Source of the DNA: DATMQA01 sp035566895
GTDB lineage: Bacteria; Verrucomicrobiota; Verrucomicrobiia; Limisphaerales; UBA8199
Assembly: GCA_035566895.1 (NCBI GenBank)
Contig: DATMQA010000074.1
Location: forward strand, 1 to 64,000
DNA: 64,000 nucleotides
Direction of reading: 5' to 3'
Below the pieces are notes generated by a model that saw only the letters and a program-made list of their open reading frames with translations, was not told where the DNA came from and ran no database searches. The position numbers and the translations under genes were made by a program. Below are positions 16,785 through 27,470 of this stretch, in pieces. Within the stretch, counting starts at the first letter, position 1; the number at the start of each line of letters is the position of its first letter.

Positions 16785-17990
16785 TCACTCCCATCTCAGA
16801 ACCATCACCGTCGTTCCTCCCGCCAGCGTGGTTCGCGGCGGCACGTCCACCAGGCCATTGGCCGCGGCCAACGAACTCAACACGTGCGAGGCCTGCACCC
16901 CCGCCGAACAAACTTTTCCACCGGGCTCAACTTTTACCCGAACGAAGTGCCGGCGTTCGCCTGGATTGCTTAACGGCTCGGCCAATGTGCCTGGATGCGC
17001 CGGCAACGAGAGGTCCGAGGCTCCCTGCCAGCGAAGCAGAGCGGACCGCACCAGCAACAAAAAGGTTACGAACGCCGAAACCGGGTTGCCGGGCAGGCCG
17101 AACAGGAATTTTTCGTTCCTGCGCCCAAAAACAAAAGGGCGGCCCGGCTTAATCGCTACCTTCCAGAACTGCAGCTCCCCGCCTGCTTCAGCGAAGGCTC
17201 GCTTGATGAAATCCATTTCGCCGACGGATACGCCCCCCGACGTCACCACCAGGTCGCATTGATCAAAGGCCTGTAACAGCGCCTCCCGGGTCGAGTCCAG
17301 CGCATCACCTACGAGAGGAAAGACTTTCGGGATGCCGCCGGCGCCCCCCACGAGGGCGGCCAGACCGAGCCGGTTGCTTTCGTACACCTGGCCAGGCGCT
17401 AATTTCTGGCCTGGCTCTTTCAGTTCCGAACCGGTCGCTACCAGGCCAACCAGCGGACGCCGGCCCACGCTGATTTGTTCACAGCCCGTAGCCGCCAGGA
17501 GGCTCAGTCGGCCAGGGGTGAGCACCGTCCCGGCTGAGGCGAGCGGCTGGCCGCGCCGCACATCCTCTCCCCGCAATCGGATGTTCTCCCAAGGCCGCAC
17601 CGCGCCGAGAATCAGCACCTCATCTTGCGCACCGGGCCCCACCCGCGCCTCTTCCTGCATGACCACCGCGTCCGTCCCAGCCGGCAAGGGAGAGCCGGTG
17701 AAAAGACGGACACAACTGCCGGGCGAGACCTGGCCGGCGAAGGTCTCTCCTGCGGCAACTCTGCCAGCCTGGCGCAAGCGCACGGGCGACTCGGGTTTGG
17801 CAAGGGCAACATCGGTCGAGCGCACGGCGTAACCGTCCATGGAGGAATTGTCGAACGGTGGCAGGTCGATGGGCGAGAAGGCCGGTTGGGCCAGCACTCG
17901 GCCGTGCGCTTCCTTCAGATTGATGCGTTCGGCGATGGGCGGAGGGAGAGTCGCCAAGATGCGCGCAAGGGCGTCTTCCAGTTCGAGCAT
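16785..17990 (-). CDS. moeA: Molybdopterin molybdotransferase MoeA
   Basis: 401 aa. Inserts molybdate into adenylylated molybdopterin to finish the molybdenum cofactor. The N-terminal domains carry PPFDNSSMDGYAV near residue 45, the MoeA hallmark, and VRLFTGSPLPAGTDAVVMQE. The MoCF domain has TGSEL, a strand ending VTSGGVSVGEMDF and the FGLPGNPVSAFVTF loop. All family motifs are intact and length is normal. No other molybdenum-cofactor gene is in the window, so the consuming enzyme is elsewhere. It lies 77 nt downstream of the PilB-like ATPase on the same strand, perhaps only by chance. Confidence 0.95.
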   Translation of the reverse strand: MLELEDALARILATLPPPIAERINLKEAHGRVLAQPAFSPIDLPPFDNSSMDGYAVRSTDVALAKPESPVRLRQAGRVAAGETFAGQVSPGSCVRLFTGSPLPAGTDAVVMQEEARVGPGAQDEVLILGAVRPWENIRLRGEDVRRGQPLASAGTVLTPGRLSLLAATGCEQISVGRRPLVGLVATGSELKEPGQKLAPGQVYESNRLGLAALVGGAGGIPKVFPLVGDALDSTREALLQAFDQCDLVVTSGGVSVGEMDFIKRAFAEAGGELQFWKVAIKPGRPFVFGRRNEKFLFGLPGNPVSAFVTFLLLVRSALLRWQGASDLSLPAHPGTLAEPLSNPGERRHFVRVKVEPGGKVCSAGVQASHVLSSLAAANGLVDVPPRTTLAGGTTVMVLRWE

Positions 17991-18067
17991 GAGGAACAGT
18001 GGAACAGCCGGGTAGAGGTGACAAGGGGGAACGTGCTGCCTGCGCCCAAGCCGCCTCCCTCGTTACG

Positions 18068-19804
<1,737 letters not shown>

Positions 19805-19813
19805 AGAGATCGT

Positions 19814-20662
19814 TTAGCGGAAAGCCTTGCGGATGTTTTTGACCAGTTCGGGCGGGGGTACCAGATAAAAGAGCAGGCGCTGGTTGGTGGCGGCTGCCAG
19901 TTCTTTCGCGGCTTGCTGGTTGAAGGGATTGGCTGTTGCCACCAGGATGGATTTGCTCATCCGATCAAACGGTATCACGCACCAGCGCTGGCAGGTTTCC
20001 GCCGGGAAACTTCGCGCTAGGTCCATATCCGCATCATACAGGTTGAGTGGCAGATAGGCAAAACGCGATTTGTCACAGAGCAGCTTCAACGCTTTGTCCG
20101 TAGGCATAATCCCCTTGTCGGTCAGCATTTGCACAAACGGCTCGATCACTCCACCCGGCGGTCCCACCAGGTCCGGCTTCGGCCAACACAGGTCGAAATC
20201 GCCCGCGGTGATCAGCTTGCTTTCGACAAAGAGCTTGTGCATAGCCACGCGCCCATCTTCCACCTCGAGCGGGGACCCGTGAGTCCGTGGTCTGGCCAGG
20301 CTGGTCGTGTCTCCTGTCCGGTTGCTCGCGAGCGTCGGCTCGGGCAAAGGGTCCACCGGAAAATTGTTGGCTTTGGTCTCGATCTCCTTGAGAGCCGCCT
20401 GGACATCGGGATCATTGGGCCGGCGTTGCAAGATGGTCTCATATTCCAAAATGGCCGAGGAAAGCTGGCCCATCTGCACATAGGCCTGCGCAATGCGCTT
20501 GGAAGTGCCGATAATCTCGTCTTCGCGGCCCAACTTGGTATAGGCTTCCTTAAGAATCTCCAGAGATTGATAGTCGTTGGGCTGCGATTGAGTGATCACC
20601 TCGAACATCTCGATCGTCTGCCCCAACTGGGCTTCTTCACTCGGGCTAAGCGTGGTCACCAT
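19814..20662 (-). CDS. TPR protein with a C-terminal MshEN-like domain, partner of the PilB-like ATPase
   Basis: 282 aa from the ATG at 20662. A longer open frame reaches 20884, but the extra 74 residues come from repeat-like sequence. Two or three TPR-like helical pairs fill residues 5-95 (for example NDYQSLEILKEAYTKLGRED and AILEYETILQRRPND). After a linker, the second half (about 125-282) resembles the MshEN/GspE N-terminal fold: FVESKLITAGDFD, then ARSFPAETCQRWCVIPFDRM and ILVATANPFNQQAAKELAAATN, matching the layout at the start of the neighbouring ATPase. It may regulate or dock that ATPase. The domain assignment by eye is moderately sure; the function is inferred from the 9-nt spacing. 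Confidence 0.7.
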   Translation of the reverse strand: MVTTLSPSEEAQLGQTIEMFEVITQSQPNDYQSLEILKEAYTKLGREDEIIGTSKRIAQAYVQMGQLSSAILEYETILQRRPNDPDVQAALKEIETKANNFPVDPLPEPTLASNRTGDTTSLARPRTHGSPLEVEDGRVAMHKLFVESKLITAGDFDLCWPKPDLVGPPGGVIEPFVQMLTDKGIMPTDKALKLLCDKSRFAYLPLNLYDADMDLARSFPAETCQRWCVIPFDRMSKSILVATANPFNQQAAKELAAATNQRLLFYLVPPPELVKNIRKAFR

Positions 20663-21043
20663 GCTATTTAATTTGGCCCGAGCAGCCGTTTGCAGGCCAT
20701 CGCCGAAGACATTTCGGTAGCCGGGCAAGGCTTTGACAGCAAACTCCTGGCCAACTCGGGAGGAATCGGAGGATTGGGGTAAGGAGCGTTGGAGCTGGGG
20801 TATTGGAGTGAAGCGTGTTGGAAAGCTCAAGAAACCAGCGATTCGGCGTTTCTGCCGCTCCTGCAGCCAACCAGCAACTCCCATATTCCATCACTCCCTG
20901 CCCCGGCACCCCATACCCCGACACTCCATTCCTCAGACACTTCTGCCTAATTTTTAAACGTCGAGGGGTTGCATTCCCGGGCCAAGTCGCCAATGCTGTG
21001 CGGGGTCGAGAGCGTTTAACCGCGCTTTTGGAGCAGCCACCCT
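20663..21043. other. Divergent intergenic region with loose inverted repeats
   Basis: 381 bp with no supported gene. GGGGTATTGGAGTG-like units (20767-20815) face CACTCC/CACCCCATACCCC-like units (20890-20940) on the opposite strand. Similar CACTCC-type units recur at 34500-34545 and GGAGTGATAGGG at 34360-34375. Promoters for both flanking genes should lie here, but I cannot place them with confidence. Confidence 0.5.
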
Positions 21044-24000
21044 GTGCAGCCATTGGTTACAATTATGACACCCGCACCCGGCGACCGTTGCCAACGGTTT
21101 GTCGGTGACAGCCTGCTGCTGACGCTAAAGGACCGCGGGGGCCGGAGCGCGGCCAAAGGGTGGCGGGCGTTGGTGCGCACCAATTTGGGCCGGGCTGAAG
21201 TCCTGCGCCGGGAAATTCTCCGAGCGCACGCCCAAAGTTTGCCCCCGGCGGGTGCTGCCTGGCGGGATGTGCCCATGGTTCAGGACGAACAGGGGTGGTC
21301 TTTGGAGGTCCCCTTGACGGAAGCTGGGTATTTCAAAGCCAAGGCCTACCTCCTGGACCCGTACGGCTGGCAGCACTGGCCCGAAGGTCCCGATGTGGGA
21401 ATCTCGGTTCATCCGGACTGCTACCGGACCACGAACATTCTCTACTGCGCTTTCCCCCGGTTGTTCGGTCCAACCAAAAACGCTGTGCGCGCGCAGGAGG
21501 AGAAACTGGAGCGCGCCCTGTCACAATATGATGCAAACGGCTACACCATTATTCCGCCTTCGGGCAAATTGCGTGAGCTGACCCAGCGCTTGCCTCACAT
21601 TTTCCAAACCTTGGGCTGCCGCATCCTGCACCTGCTGCCAGTAAATCCGACGCCGACGACTTACGCACGGTTCGGCCGGTTCGGCAGTCCCTACGCCGCC
21701 CTGGACCTCACCGCTATTGATCCGGCGTTGGTAGTGTTCGACAAACGAACGACCGGCATTGATCAGTTCCAGGAACTAACCTGCGCCGCTCATCTGCGCG
21801 GCGGGCGAGTCTTTCTAGATATTGTTATCAACCATGCCGGCTGGGGTTCGCGCCTCCAGGAGGAGCATCCGGAATGGTTCCTGCGCCAGGGCGACGGCGC
21901 TTTTGCCAGTCCGGGCGCCTGGGGTGTGATTTGGGAAGATCTGGTCGAACTCAAACACCAGAACGCGGAACTATGGGACAAACTTGCCGCCATGTTTTTG
22001 GCCTGGTGCCAGCGCGGCGTGGACGGTTTCCGATGTGATGCGGGGTACAAAGTCCCGCTCCCTGCCTGGCAGTACATTGTCGCGCGCGTGCAACAGGAAT
22101 ACCCCGAGACCATTTTCCTGCTTGAGGGACTTGGAGGAGCGTGGGAAGCAACCGAGGCGCTGCTCACTGAGGGAGGTCTGCAATGGGCTTATTCGGAGTT
22201 GTTCCAGAATTACTCCGGATTACAGGTTGGCAGTTACCTGGAGCACAGCCATCGCCAGAGCCGGCGCGTGGGTCTCCTAGTCCATTATAGCGAAACCCAC
22301 GACAACGAGCGCCTCGCCGCTCACGGACGAGCCTGGTCGCTGATGCGCAATCGACTTTGCGCGCTGGCGAGCGTCAGCGGCGGGTTTGGTTTCACCTGCG
22401 GCGTCGAATGGCTGGCAACCGAAAAAATCAGCGTCCATGGCAGCACCGGCCTGGCCTGGGGCAATACCGACAATTTGTTGCCTGAACTGACGCGTTTGAA
22501 TCATCTTTTGGCCGAGCACCCTTGCTTTTTTGACGGGGCGAAGCTGACCCGCGTCAGCCCTGCCGATTCTCCGGTCTATGCCCTTCTCCGCGAGTCCAAC
22601 GAAGGCAAAGACATTGTTCTGGTCCTGGTTAACACGGATGTCGAACATGCGCACGCATTGAGGTTGGACGCGAAGATCAAATTCCAAACCCCAAACTCCA
22701 AACCCCAAACTCCACAGTCCACAGTCCAAGGCCGGGACGCCAAGACCTCGGAAGCGAGCCCGGGCCTTCACCTGCCGCAGCCACAGGGAATCTCCGGTTG
22801 GGTCGATTTGCTGGGCCAGGAGGCACCGGAGATAAGATCTCGTAGCGAAGGCACGCTGAACTTATCGCTCACGGCTGGCGCCGCTTATTGTCTGGCGCCC
22901 ACGCCAGTTCCACGGGGATTGCACGGTGAAAAGTATCGCCGGACGCGGGCCCAAGCGGCCTGGGGACTGACCGCTATGAGCTGCGTGCTTCCGGTTGAAC
23001 AAATCCGGGTGGCTGACTGGCGCTCGCTCGCCGAGGAAGTGGAACGCTCCCCTTCCGGGTTCCTCGCCAGGATTTCAACGCTAGCTCATCTTCCGCCCTC
23101 CGCGGTCCCTTACCCCTGCGTCATCACCTGGAGCTTGCTCGACGTGCGCCGCATCACATTGGTACCTCCGGGCCATTGGCTCCTGGTTCAAGACACTGCC
23201 CCGTTCCGCGCCGGGCTGCATTCGCGTAGTCAGGATTCACCCGCGAATCAGAATGTCGAGTCCATTCCCGTGAGCGATGGTCACATCGCCTGCTTCGCGC
23301 CGCGGCAGTCGAGCACCGAGGCCACCCTGAAAATCGAGCGGTACGCCGACACGGCTCAGCATATCCAAGCGACCATCCGTTTTCTTTCTGCAGAACCGAC
23401 ACTCAGGCATGCCGCGTCATTGGAAGCGCTGCGCCCCACGGACATCGTCCTGCTGACCAACGGCCGCGGGGGCATGGCGCGCATCTGCCTCGACCTGGGC
23501 CGCGTCATCTCCAAATACGATTGTGTTCTCGGCGCCAACCTGCATTCCAGCTTGCCGGTGGACCGACATATCCTGGTCAAACGTCTTCGGGCCTGGCTCA
23601 ATGCCGACGGGTTTATCTCGCCGCTCGATTTCCAGAGCCTGGCGGATTTCCAGCCGGGCCCACCGGCAGTTTGGAAGTTCGTCGCGCAGGCTGGCGACGG
23701 TCGCACGGTCGAAATCCAAATGGCGACGGATATGTTAAGCGGTCGCAACACTACCCTCTGCTGCTTCAGTCGTCCGAGCGCCGCCGAGGCGAGCGGCCAG
23801 CAGCTCCCTGACGAAGCTGAGGTCCGCGTCACGGTGCGGCTGGACCTCGAGGACCGCAACTTTCATTCCGAGACCAGACGCAATGGCGGTGCCGAACACC
23901 ATTTTTCGACTCACACCGCTTCGCTCAAGAAAGCCGGAGCGCGCCCCTCCTCGGGCGCGGGCGAACACTTCATCGGTTTCGCCTTCACTCCGGCCTCGAA

Positions 24001-25492
24001 CCGCCAGCTCCGGGTCTTTGCCGATGCGGGCTGCTATCGTCCCCAGCCGGAATGGAGTGAAAACATCCCGCATCCGGTCGAACAAAGCCGGGGGCAAGTC
24101 AGCAGCGGCGACGCTTTCAGCCCCGGCTGGTTCGAACTGCCTTTGCCCAAGGGCGCGACTGTAAAACTGGTAGTCACCGCCGACCCCTCGGACCCCCGCC
24201 CGGAGGAACTGGAATACGCGCACGCGACAGATTCACCCATCACGCATCACGCAAACCGCCAGGAACAAAACCTCCCAACATTGCCTGCCACCGTCCAGGA
24301 CCCAGACTCCTTTAGCCAACAACTCCTCCGGGCTGCCCGGGCCTTCGTGGTCCAGCGCGGACAGGGAAAAACCGTCATCGCCGGCTATCCCTGGTTCCTG
24401 GATTGGGGCCGGGATACTTTCATTTGTGCGCGCGGCCTGCTGGCGGCGGGCCTCGTCGAAGACGTCAAGAACATTCTCCAGACGTTTGCGCGGTTCGAAA
24501 AGGACGGCACCCTGCCCAATACGATTTTTGGCGAAGACGCCTCCAATCGCGAAACTTCGGACGCCCCATTGTGGTTTGGCCTGGCGGCGGAGGAACTGGC
24601 GGACCTCACAGGGCCCATTAGCGCTTTAGGTTCAACGCTTGAGAGCATTGCGCGCAATTATATCCGCGGTACGCCTAACGGCATTCGCATGGACCCGGCG
24701 TCGGCTTTGGTCTGGAGCCCCAGCCATTTCACCTGGATGGACACGAATTATCCTGCGGGCACGCCGCGAGAGGGTTACCCGGTTGAAACTCAAGCGCTCT
24801 GGATTCGCTTGCTGCGCCAGCTTGCCCGCACCGGCACCGGAGCGGAGCGAAAGCGCTGGGGGTCATTGGCGGCCCAGGCACTGGCTTCACTGGAAGGGCA
24901 TTTCTGGCGGGAAGACCGCGGCTGGTATGCTGATGTTTTGCTGGCCAAATCCGGCCAGCCGGCCGCCCAGGCGGGTGTGGATGACGCGCTGCGCTGCAAC
25001 TGCCTGTTTGCCGTCAGCCTGGGTTTGACGGCGGGCGAACGAGCCAGGCGTTGTGTCCGGGCCGCGCAGCACTATCTCGTCGTGCCGGGCGCTTTGCGAT
25101 CGCTGGCCCCGCTGCCCGTCACCGTGCCGCTGCCCGTTCATGGCAGGGACGGCCGCCTGCTGAACAACCCCAGGGAGCCTTACTGGGGCCGTTACGAAGG
25201 CGACGAAGATACCCGGCGCAAACCTGCTTACCACAACGGGACTGCTTGGACATGGGCCTTTCCCTCATTCTGCGAGGCTCTAGCCCGAGCCTGGGATTTC
25301 GCGCCGGAAGCGGTTGACGCTGCCCGGGCGTATCTCGCCAGCGCCGAGCGGCTCATGTCCGAAGGCTGCCTGGGCCAGGTTCCGGAAATCCTCGACGGAG
25401 ACGCCCCGCACCTTCAGCGCGGTTGCGACGCCCAGGCTTGGAGCGCAACCGAGGCGCTGCGCGTGTGGACGGTATTGAAAAAACCGGTTTGA
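21044..25492 (+). CDS. Bifunctional glycogen debranching enzyme: GH13-like domain plus amylo-alpha-1,6-glucosidase domain
   Basis: 1482 aa from a GTG at 21044; an ATG at 21065 is an alternative. It removes glycogen branches by 4-alpha-glucanotransferase then alpha-1,6-glucosidase action. The GH13-like part shows region I VFLDIVINHAG (about 256), region II GVDGFRCDAG (324), a catalytic-Glu-like FLLEGLG (357) and region IV HYSETHDNE (414). The C-terminal (alpha/alpha)6 domain shows GYPWFLDWGRDTF (1112), PREGYPVETQALW and EILDGDAPHLQRGCDAQAW. The two are separated by beta-rich domains. Two short repeat arrays are inserted in frame (residues about 547-562 and 1063-1071), both in linkers. Divergent from the TPR/PilB operon. 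The catalytic motifs are intact in both domains. Confidence 0.9.
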   Translation: MQPLVTIMTPAPGDRCQRFVGDSLLLTLKDRGGRSAAKGWRALVRTNLGRAEVLRREILRAHAQSLPPAGAAWRDVPMVQDEQGWSLEVPLTEAGYFKAKAYLLDPYGWQHWPEGPDVGISVHPDCYRTTNILYCAFPRLFGPTKNAVRAQEEKLERALSQYDANGYTIIPPSGKLRELTQRLPHIFQTLGCRILHLLPVNPTPTTYARFGRFGSPYAALDLTAIDPALVVFDKRTTGIDQFQELTCAAHLRGGRVFLDIVINHAGWGSRLQEEHPEWFLRQGDGAFASPGAWGVIWEDLVELKHQNAELWDKLAAMFLAWCQRGVDGFRCDAGYKVPLPAWQYIVARVQQEYPETIFLLEGLGGAWEATEALLTEGGLQWAYSELFQNYSGLQVGSYLEHSHRQSRRVGLLVHYSETHDNERLAAHGRAWSLMRNRLCALASVSGGFGFTCGVEWLATEKISVHGSTGLAWGNTDNLLPELTRLNHLLAEHPCFFDGAKLTRVSPADSPVYALLRESNEGKDIVLVLVNTDVEHAHALRLDAKIKFQTPNSKPQTPQSTVQGRDAKTSEASPGLHLPQPQGISGWVDLLGQEAPEIRSRSEGTLNLSLTAGAAYCLAPTPVPRGLHGEKYRRTRAQAAWGLTAMSCVLPVEQIRVADWRSLAEEVERSPSGFLARISTLAHLPPSAVPYPCVITWSLLDVRRITLVPPGHWLLVQDTAPFRAGLHSRSQDSPANQNVESIPVSDGHIACFAPRQSSTEATLKIERYADTAQHIQATIRFLSAEPTLRHAASLEALRPTDIVLLTNGRGGMARICLDLGRVISKYDCVLGANLHSSLPVDRHILVKRLRAWLNADGFISPLDFQSLADFQPGPPAVWKFVAQAGDGRTVEIQMATDMLSGRNTTLCCFSRPSAAEASGQQLPDEAEVRVTVRLDLEDRNFHSETRRNGGAEHHFSTHTASLKKAGARPSSGAGEHFIGFAFTPASNRQLRVFADAGCYRPQPEWSENIPHPVEQSRGQVSSGDAFSPGWFELPLPKGATVKLVVTADPSDPRPEELEYAHATDSPITHHANRQEQNLPTLPATVQDPDSFSQQLLRAARAFVVQRGQGKTVIAGYPWFLDWGRDTFICARGLLAAGLVEDVKNILQTFARFEKDGTLPNTIFGEDASNRETSDAPLWFGLAAEELADLTGPISALGSTLESIARNYIRGTPNGIRMDPASALVWSPSHFTWMDTNYPAGTPREGYPVETQALWIRLLRQLARTGTGAERKRWGSLAAQALASLEGHFWREDRGWYADVLLAKSGQPAAQAGVDDALRCNCLFAVSLGLTAGERARRCVRAAQHYLVVPGALRSLAPLPVTVPLPVHGRDGRLLNNPREPYWGRYEGDEDTRRKPAYHNGTAWTWAFPSFCEALARAWDFAPEAVDAARAYLASAERLMSEGCLGQVPEILDGDAPHLQRGCDAQAWSATEALRVWTVLKKPV
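22682..22729 (+). repeat. In-frame 7-bp array (CAAACCC/CAAACTC/CACAGTC) inside the debranching enzyme
   Basis: Six consecutive 7-bp units in the order a, b, a, b, c, c encode a polar linker rich in Gln, Thr, Pro and Ser after the GH13-like part. The alternation of two unit types suggests copying of unit pairs. Confidence 0.75.
24231..24255 (+). repeat. In-frame 7-bp array (CATCACG type) inside the debranching enzyme
   Basis: ATTCACCCATCACGCATCACGC reads as SPITHHA in a linker just before the glucosidase domain. The same units occur between genes at 30555-30603. Confidence 0.65.
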
Positions 25493-25544
25493 CAATCCGC
25501 CGGGCGGGTGCAGGTTATGGAAACAACCTAATTCCTTGTATCAG

Positions 25545-26468
25545 ATGAATCTTGTCTATCGGCCACGCGCGGGGCGCGAACGGGGCCGCCGACAAATCGG
25601 CTCCGGTTTCACGCTGATTGAATTAATGGTAGTGATCGCGATCATCGCGATCCTGGCAGCTCTGCTATTGCCAGCGCTATCAACTGCCAAATCGAAGGCT
25701 ACAGCGCTTGCCTGCCTGAATAACGAGAGACAACTCGGCTTGGCCTGCTTGATCTACACGGACGAGTGCAGCGATCGGCTGCCTTACAACCTGGGCAAGA
25801 CCGAAATCTGGAAGCTGGAGGCCCAACAACGGTACTTAAACTGGACCACCCCCGTGCTCGACTGGGAGGCAACCACTTCGGACAACACCAATAGCGCGTT
25901 GGTGACCGAGGGCGGCCTGGGTCCTTACACCAGTCGCACGCCCCGGATCTATCGGTGTCCCAGCGATCATGCGGTCAGTGATGTGCAGGTTGCTGTCGGA
26001 TGGAGTGAGCGAGTCCGAAGTATCTCGATGAACGCCATGATCGGCGACGCTGGGCAATTCAGTCAGAGCGGGGCCAATGTCAACAATCCCGAGTACAAGC
26101 AGTTTTTCAAAGTGACCCAGGTGCCAAAACCGTCGCAGATTTTTCTCTTTATCGAGGAGCACCCCAACAGCATCGATGACGGATATTTTCTCAACAAGTT
26201 CGACAGCCAGACCTGGTTGAGGCTGCCTGCCTCCTGGCATAGGGGCGCGGCCAACGTAAGTTTCACCGACGGACACCTCGAAACGCACCGCTGGCTGATG
26301 GCAAGGACCCGGCAGGCCGTCCAGCCGGGCCTCGCTTACTTGCCGATTTGGGTGCCGTCGGCGGAGGCGGTTGATTTCAACTGGCTCATGAGCCGCACCA
26401 GCACCGAGAACTCTCCTGACAATTACGGATCCACTCCGCCTCCACCCGGCCCACCAAGCTGGCCGTAG
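25545..26468 (+). CDS. Prepilin-type N-terminal methylation protein with C-terminal DG motif (second copy)
   Basis: 307 aa from the ATG at 25545 (a TTG three codons upstream is possible). A longer-than-usual basic leader precedes the prepilin site GSGFTLIELMVVIAIIAILA. The exported part resembles the protein at 10109 in layout: an N-terminal ACLNNERQLGLACLIY after the helix, then a His-rich C-terminal segment WHRGAANVSFTDGHLETH carrying the H...DG motif. A TTGACA overlapping the stop codon of the debranching enzyme (25489-25494) may be its -35 box, but the -10 is unclear. It probably uses the same export route as the first copy. Substrate or ligand unknown. Confidence 0.87.
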   Translation: MNLVYRPRAGRERGRRQIGSGFTLIELMVVIAIIAILAALLLPALSTAKSKATALACLNNERQLGLACLIYTDECSDRLPYNLGKTEIWKLEAQQRYLNWTTPVLDWEATTSDNTNSALVTEGGLGPYTSRTPRIYRCPSDHAVSDVQVAVGWSERVRSISMNAMIGDAGQFSQSGANVNNPEYKQFFKVTQVPKPSQIFLFIEEHPNSIDDGYFLNKFDSQTWLRLPASWHRGAANVSFTDGHLETHRWLMARTRQAVQPGLAYLPIWVPSAEAVDFNWLMSRTSTENSPDNYGSTPPPPGPPSWP

Positions 26469-26606
26469 CGAATTCTCTTCTATAGTGGACGGGGCTCGAG
26501 GTAGAGAGGGGGAAAAAGGCAAATTGGGAGGATCGGCCTATTACGAAAGGGGTGCCGGCAGATGCCGCTGACCGGGGTACGATAACTCTGCACTGCGGAA
26601 TCGGCT

Positions 26607-27470
26607 TCAGAGTTGCGGGAGGAATTTCTGCGCGAAGTCGGGTTCATCAGGACCAGCGAGCAAATAGGTATTGGCACCGCGGGTCCAGCTCGCCGTCTTC
26701 AAACCACTGAGCACCCCGTCCAGCTTTGGGGTTTGGGAAGGCGAGTCCTTGAGCGCTTTGGTCTTCATCACGAAGAGCCAGAAGTTCTGGTTGGTGGCAC
26801 GGTTGAAGCAAACCATCGCGACGGGATTGCCGCGCCATGTAAAGGTGGCGCCGCCGGTCAAATGCAAGGTTCCCAGGCCTTGGGTCAGTTCGTAGTCGGC
26901 GGGGGCGCCTTTTCCCTCGAGGCGCTGGCGGAGTTCCCGCATATTATCGGTCGGCCAGTCCATATTGTACCCACGAACGGCCTTGCTCACCATCATGGCT
27001 CGATAGTCGGCAAACCGATCAGGCACATTGGGCCGGGGCCAGAGAAGGGCCAGTCCAACCAACAGGATTATGGCGGCAGCGGCGCTGAGCGATGGCGGGC
27101 GCTGCCACCAGGGCCGTGCGGGAGGTCGTGCCATTTGCCAAAACCTGCTCCACCCGCCAGGACCCCTGGAGGAGGAAGGTTCCAAGCCGACCGACTTATC
27201 TTCGATGGAACCATCAGGGACGCGGTTAAGGAGGCTACCCGCTTGCGCTTTTTGAGCGGCCAGGAGGGCGATTTTTAGATGTTCTGGAGCCTCGATTTGG
27301 CGGAAGCCGGCACGGATGGCAGTTTGGAAGCGCCGGTGTTGCTCGAACCAGCGCCCCAGTTCCGGGTCACGCCGGGCGACTTCCATGGCAGCCACAATCT
27401 GCGCGTCTTCCGCGTCGGCGGTGCCTGGACGAAACAGGAGCAGAATTTCCTGGGCCTCCTTGCGCGTCAC
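26607..27470 (-). CDS. Anti-sigma-factor-like single-pass membrane protein
   Basis: 287 aa, GTG start at 27470 overlapping the sigma-factor stop by 4 nt (GTGA), so translation is coupled. The N-terminal 105 residues are cytoplasmic and helical. One membrane segment (SLSAAAAIILLVGLALLW) follows near 130-147, then an extracytoplasmic domain of about 140 residues ending in a beta-rich HLTGGATFTWRGNPVAMVCF segment. This topology, and its place after an ECF sigma gene, are typical of membrane anti-sigma factors, but I see no CHCC zinc motif. It is the last gene of the haem/copper operon. Function rests mainly on context. Confidence 0.7.
   Translation of the reverse strand: MTRKEAQEILLLFRPGTADAEDAQIVAAMEVARRDPELGRWFEQHRRFQTAIRAGFRQIEAPEHLKIALLAAQKAQAGSLLNRVPDGSIEDKSVGLEPSSSRGPGGWSRFWQMARPPARPWWQRPPSLSAAAAIILLVGLALLWPRPNVPDRFADYRAMMVSKAVRGYNMDWPTDNMRELRQRLEGKGAPADYELTQGLGTLHLTGGATFTWRGNPVAMVCFNRATNQNFWLFVMKTKALKDSPSQTPKLDGVLSGLKTASWTRGANTYLLAGPDEPDFAQKFLPQL

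Noticed and set aside
20663..20884. 74-residue N-terminal extension of the TPR/MshEN-like protein
   Set aside because: It runs through GGAGTG-type repeat sequence; the ATG at 20662 gives a compact TPR start.
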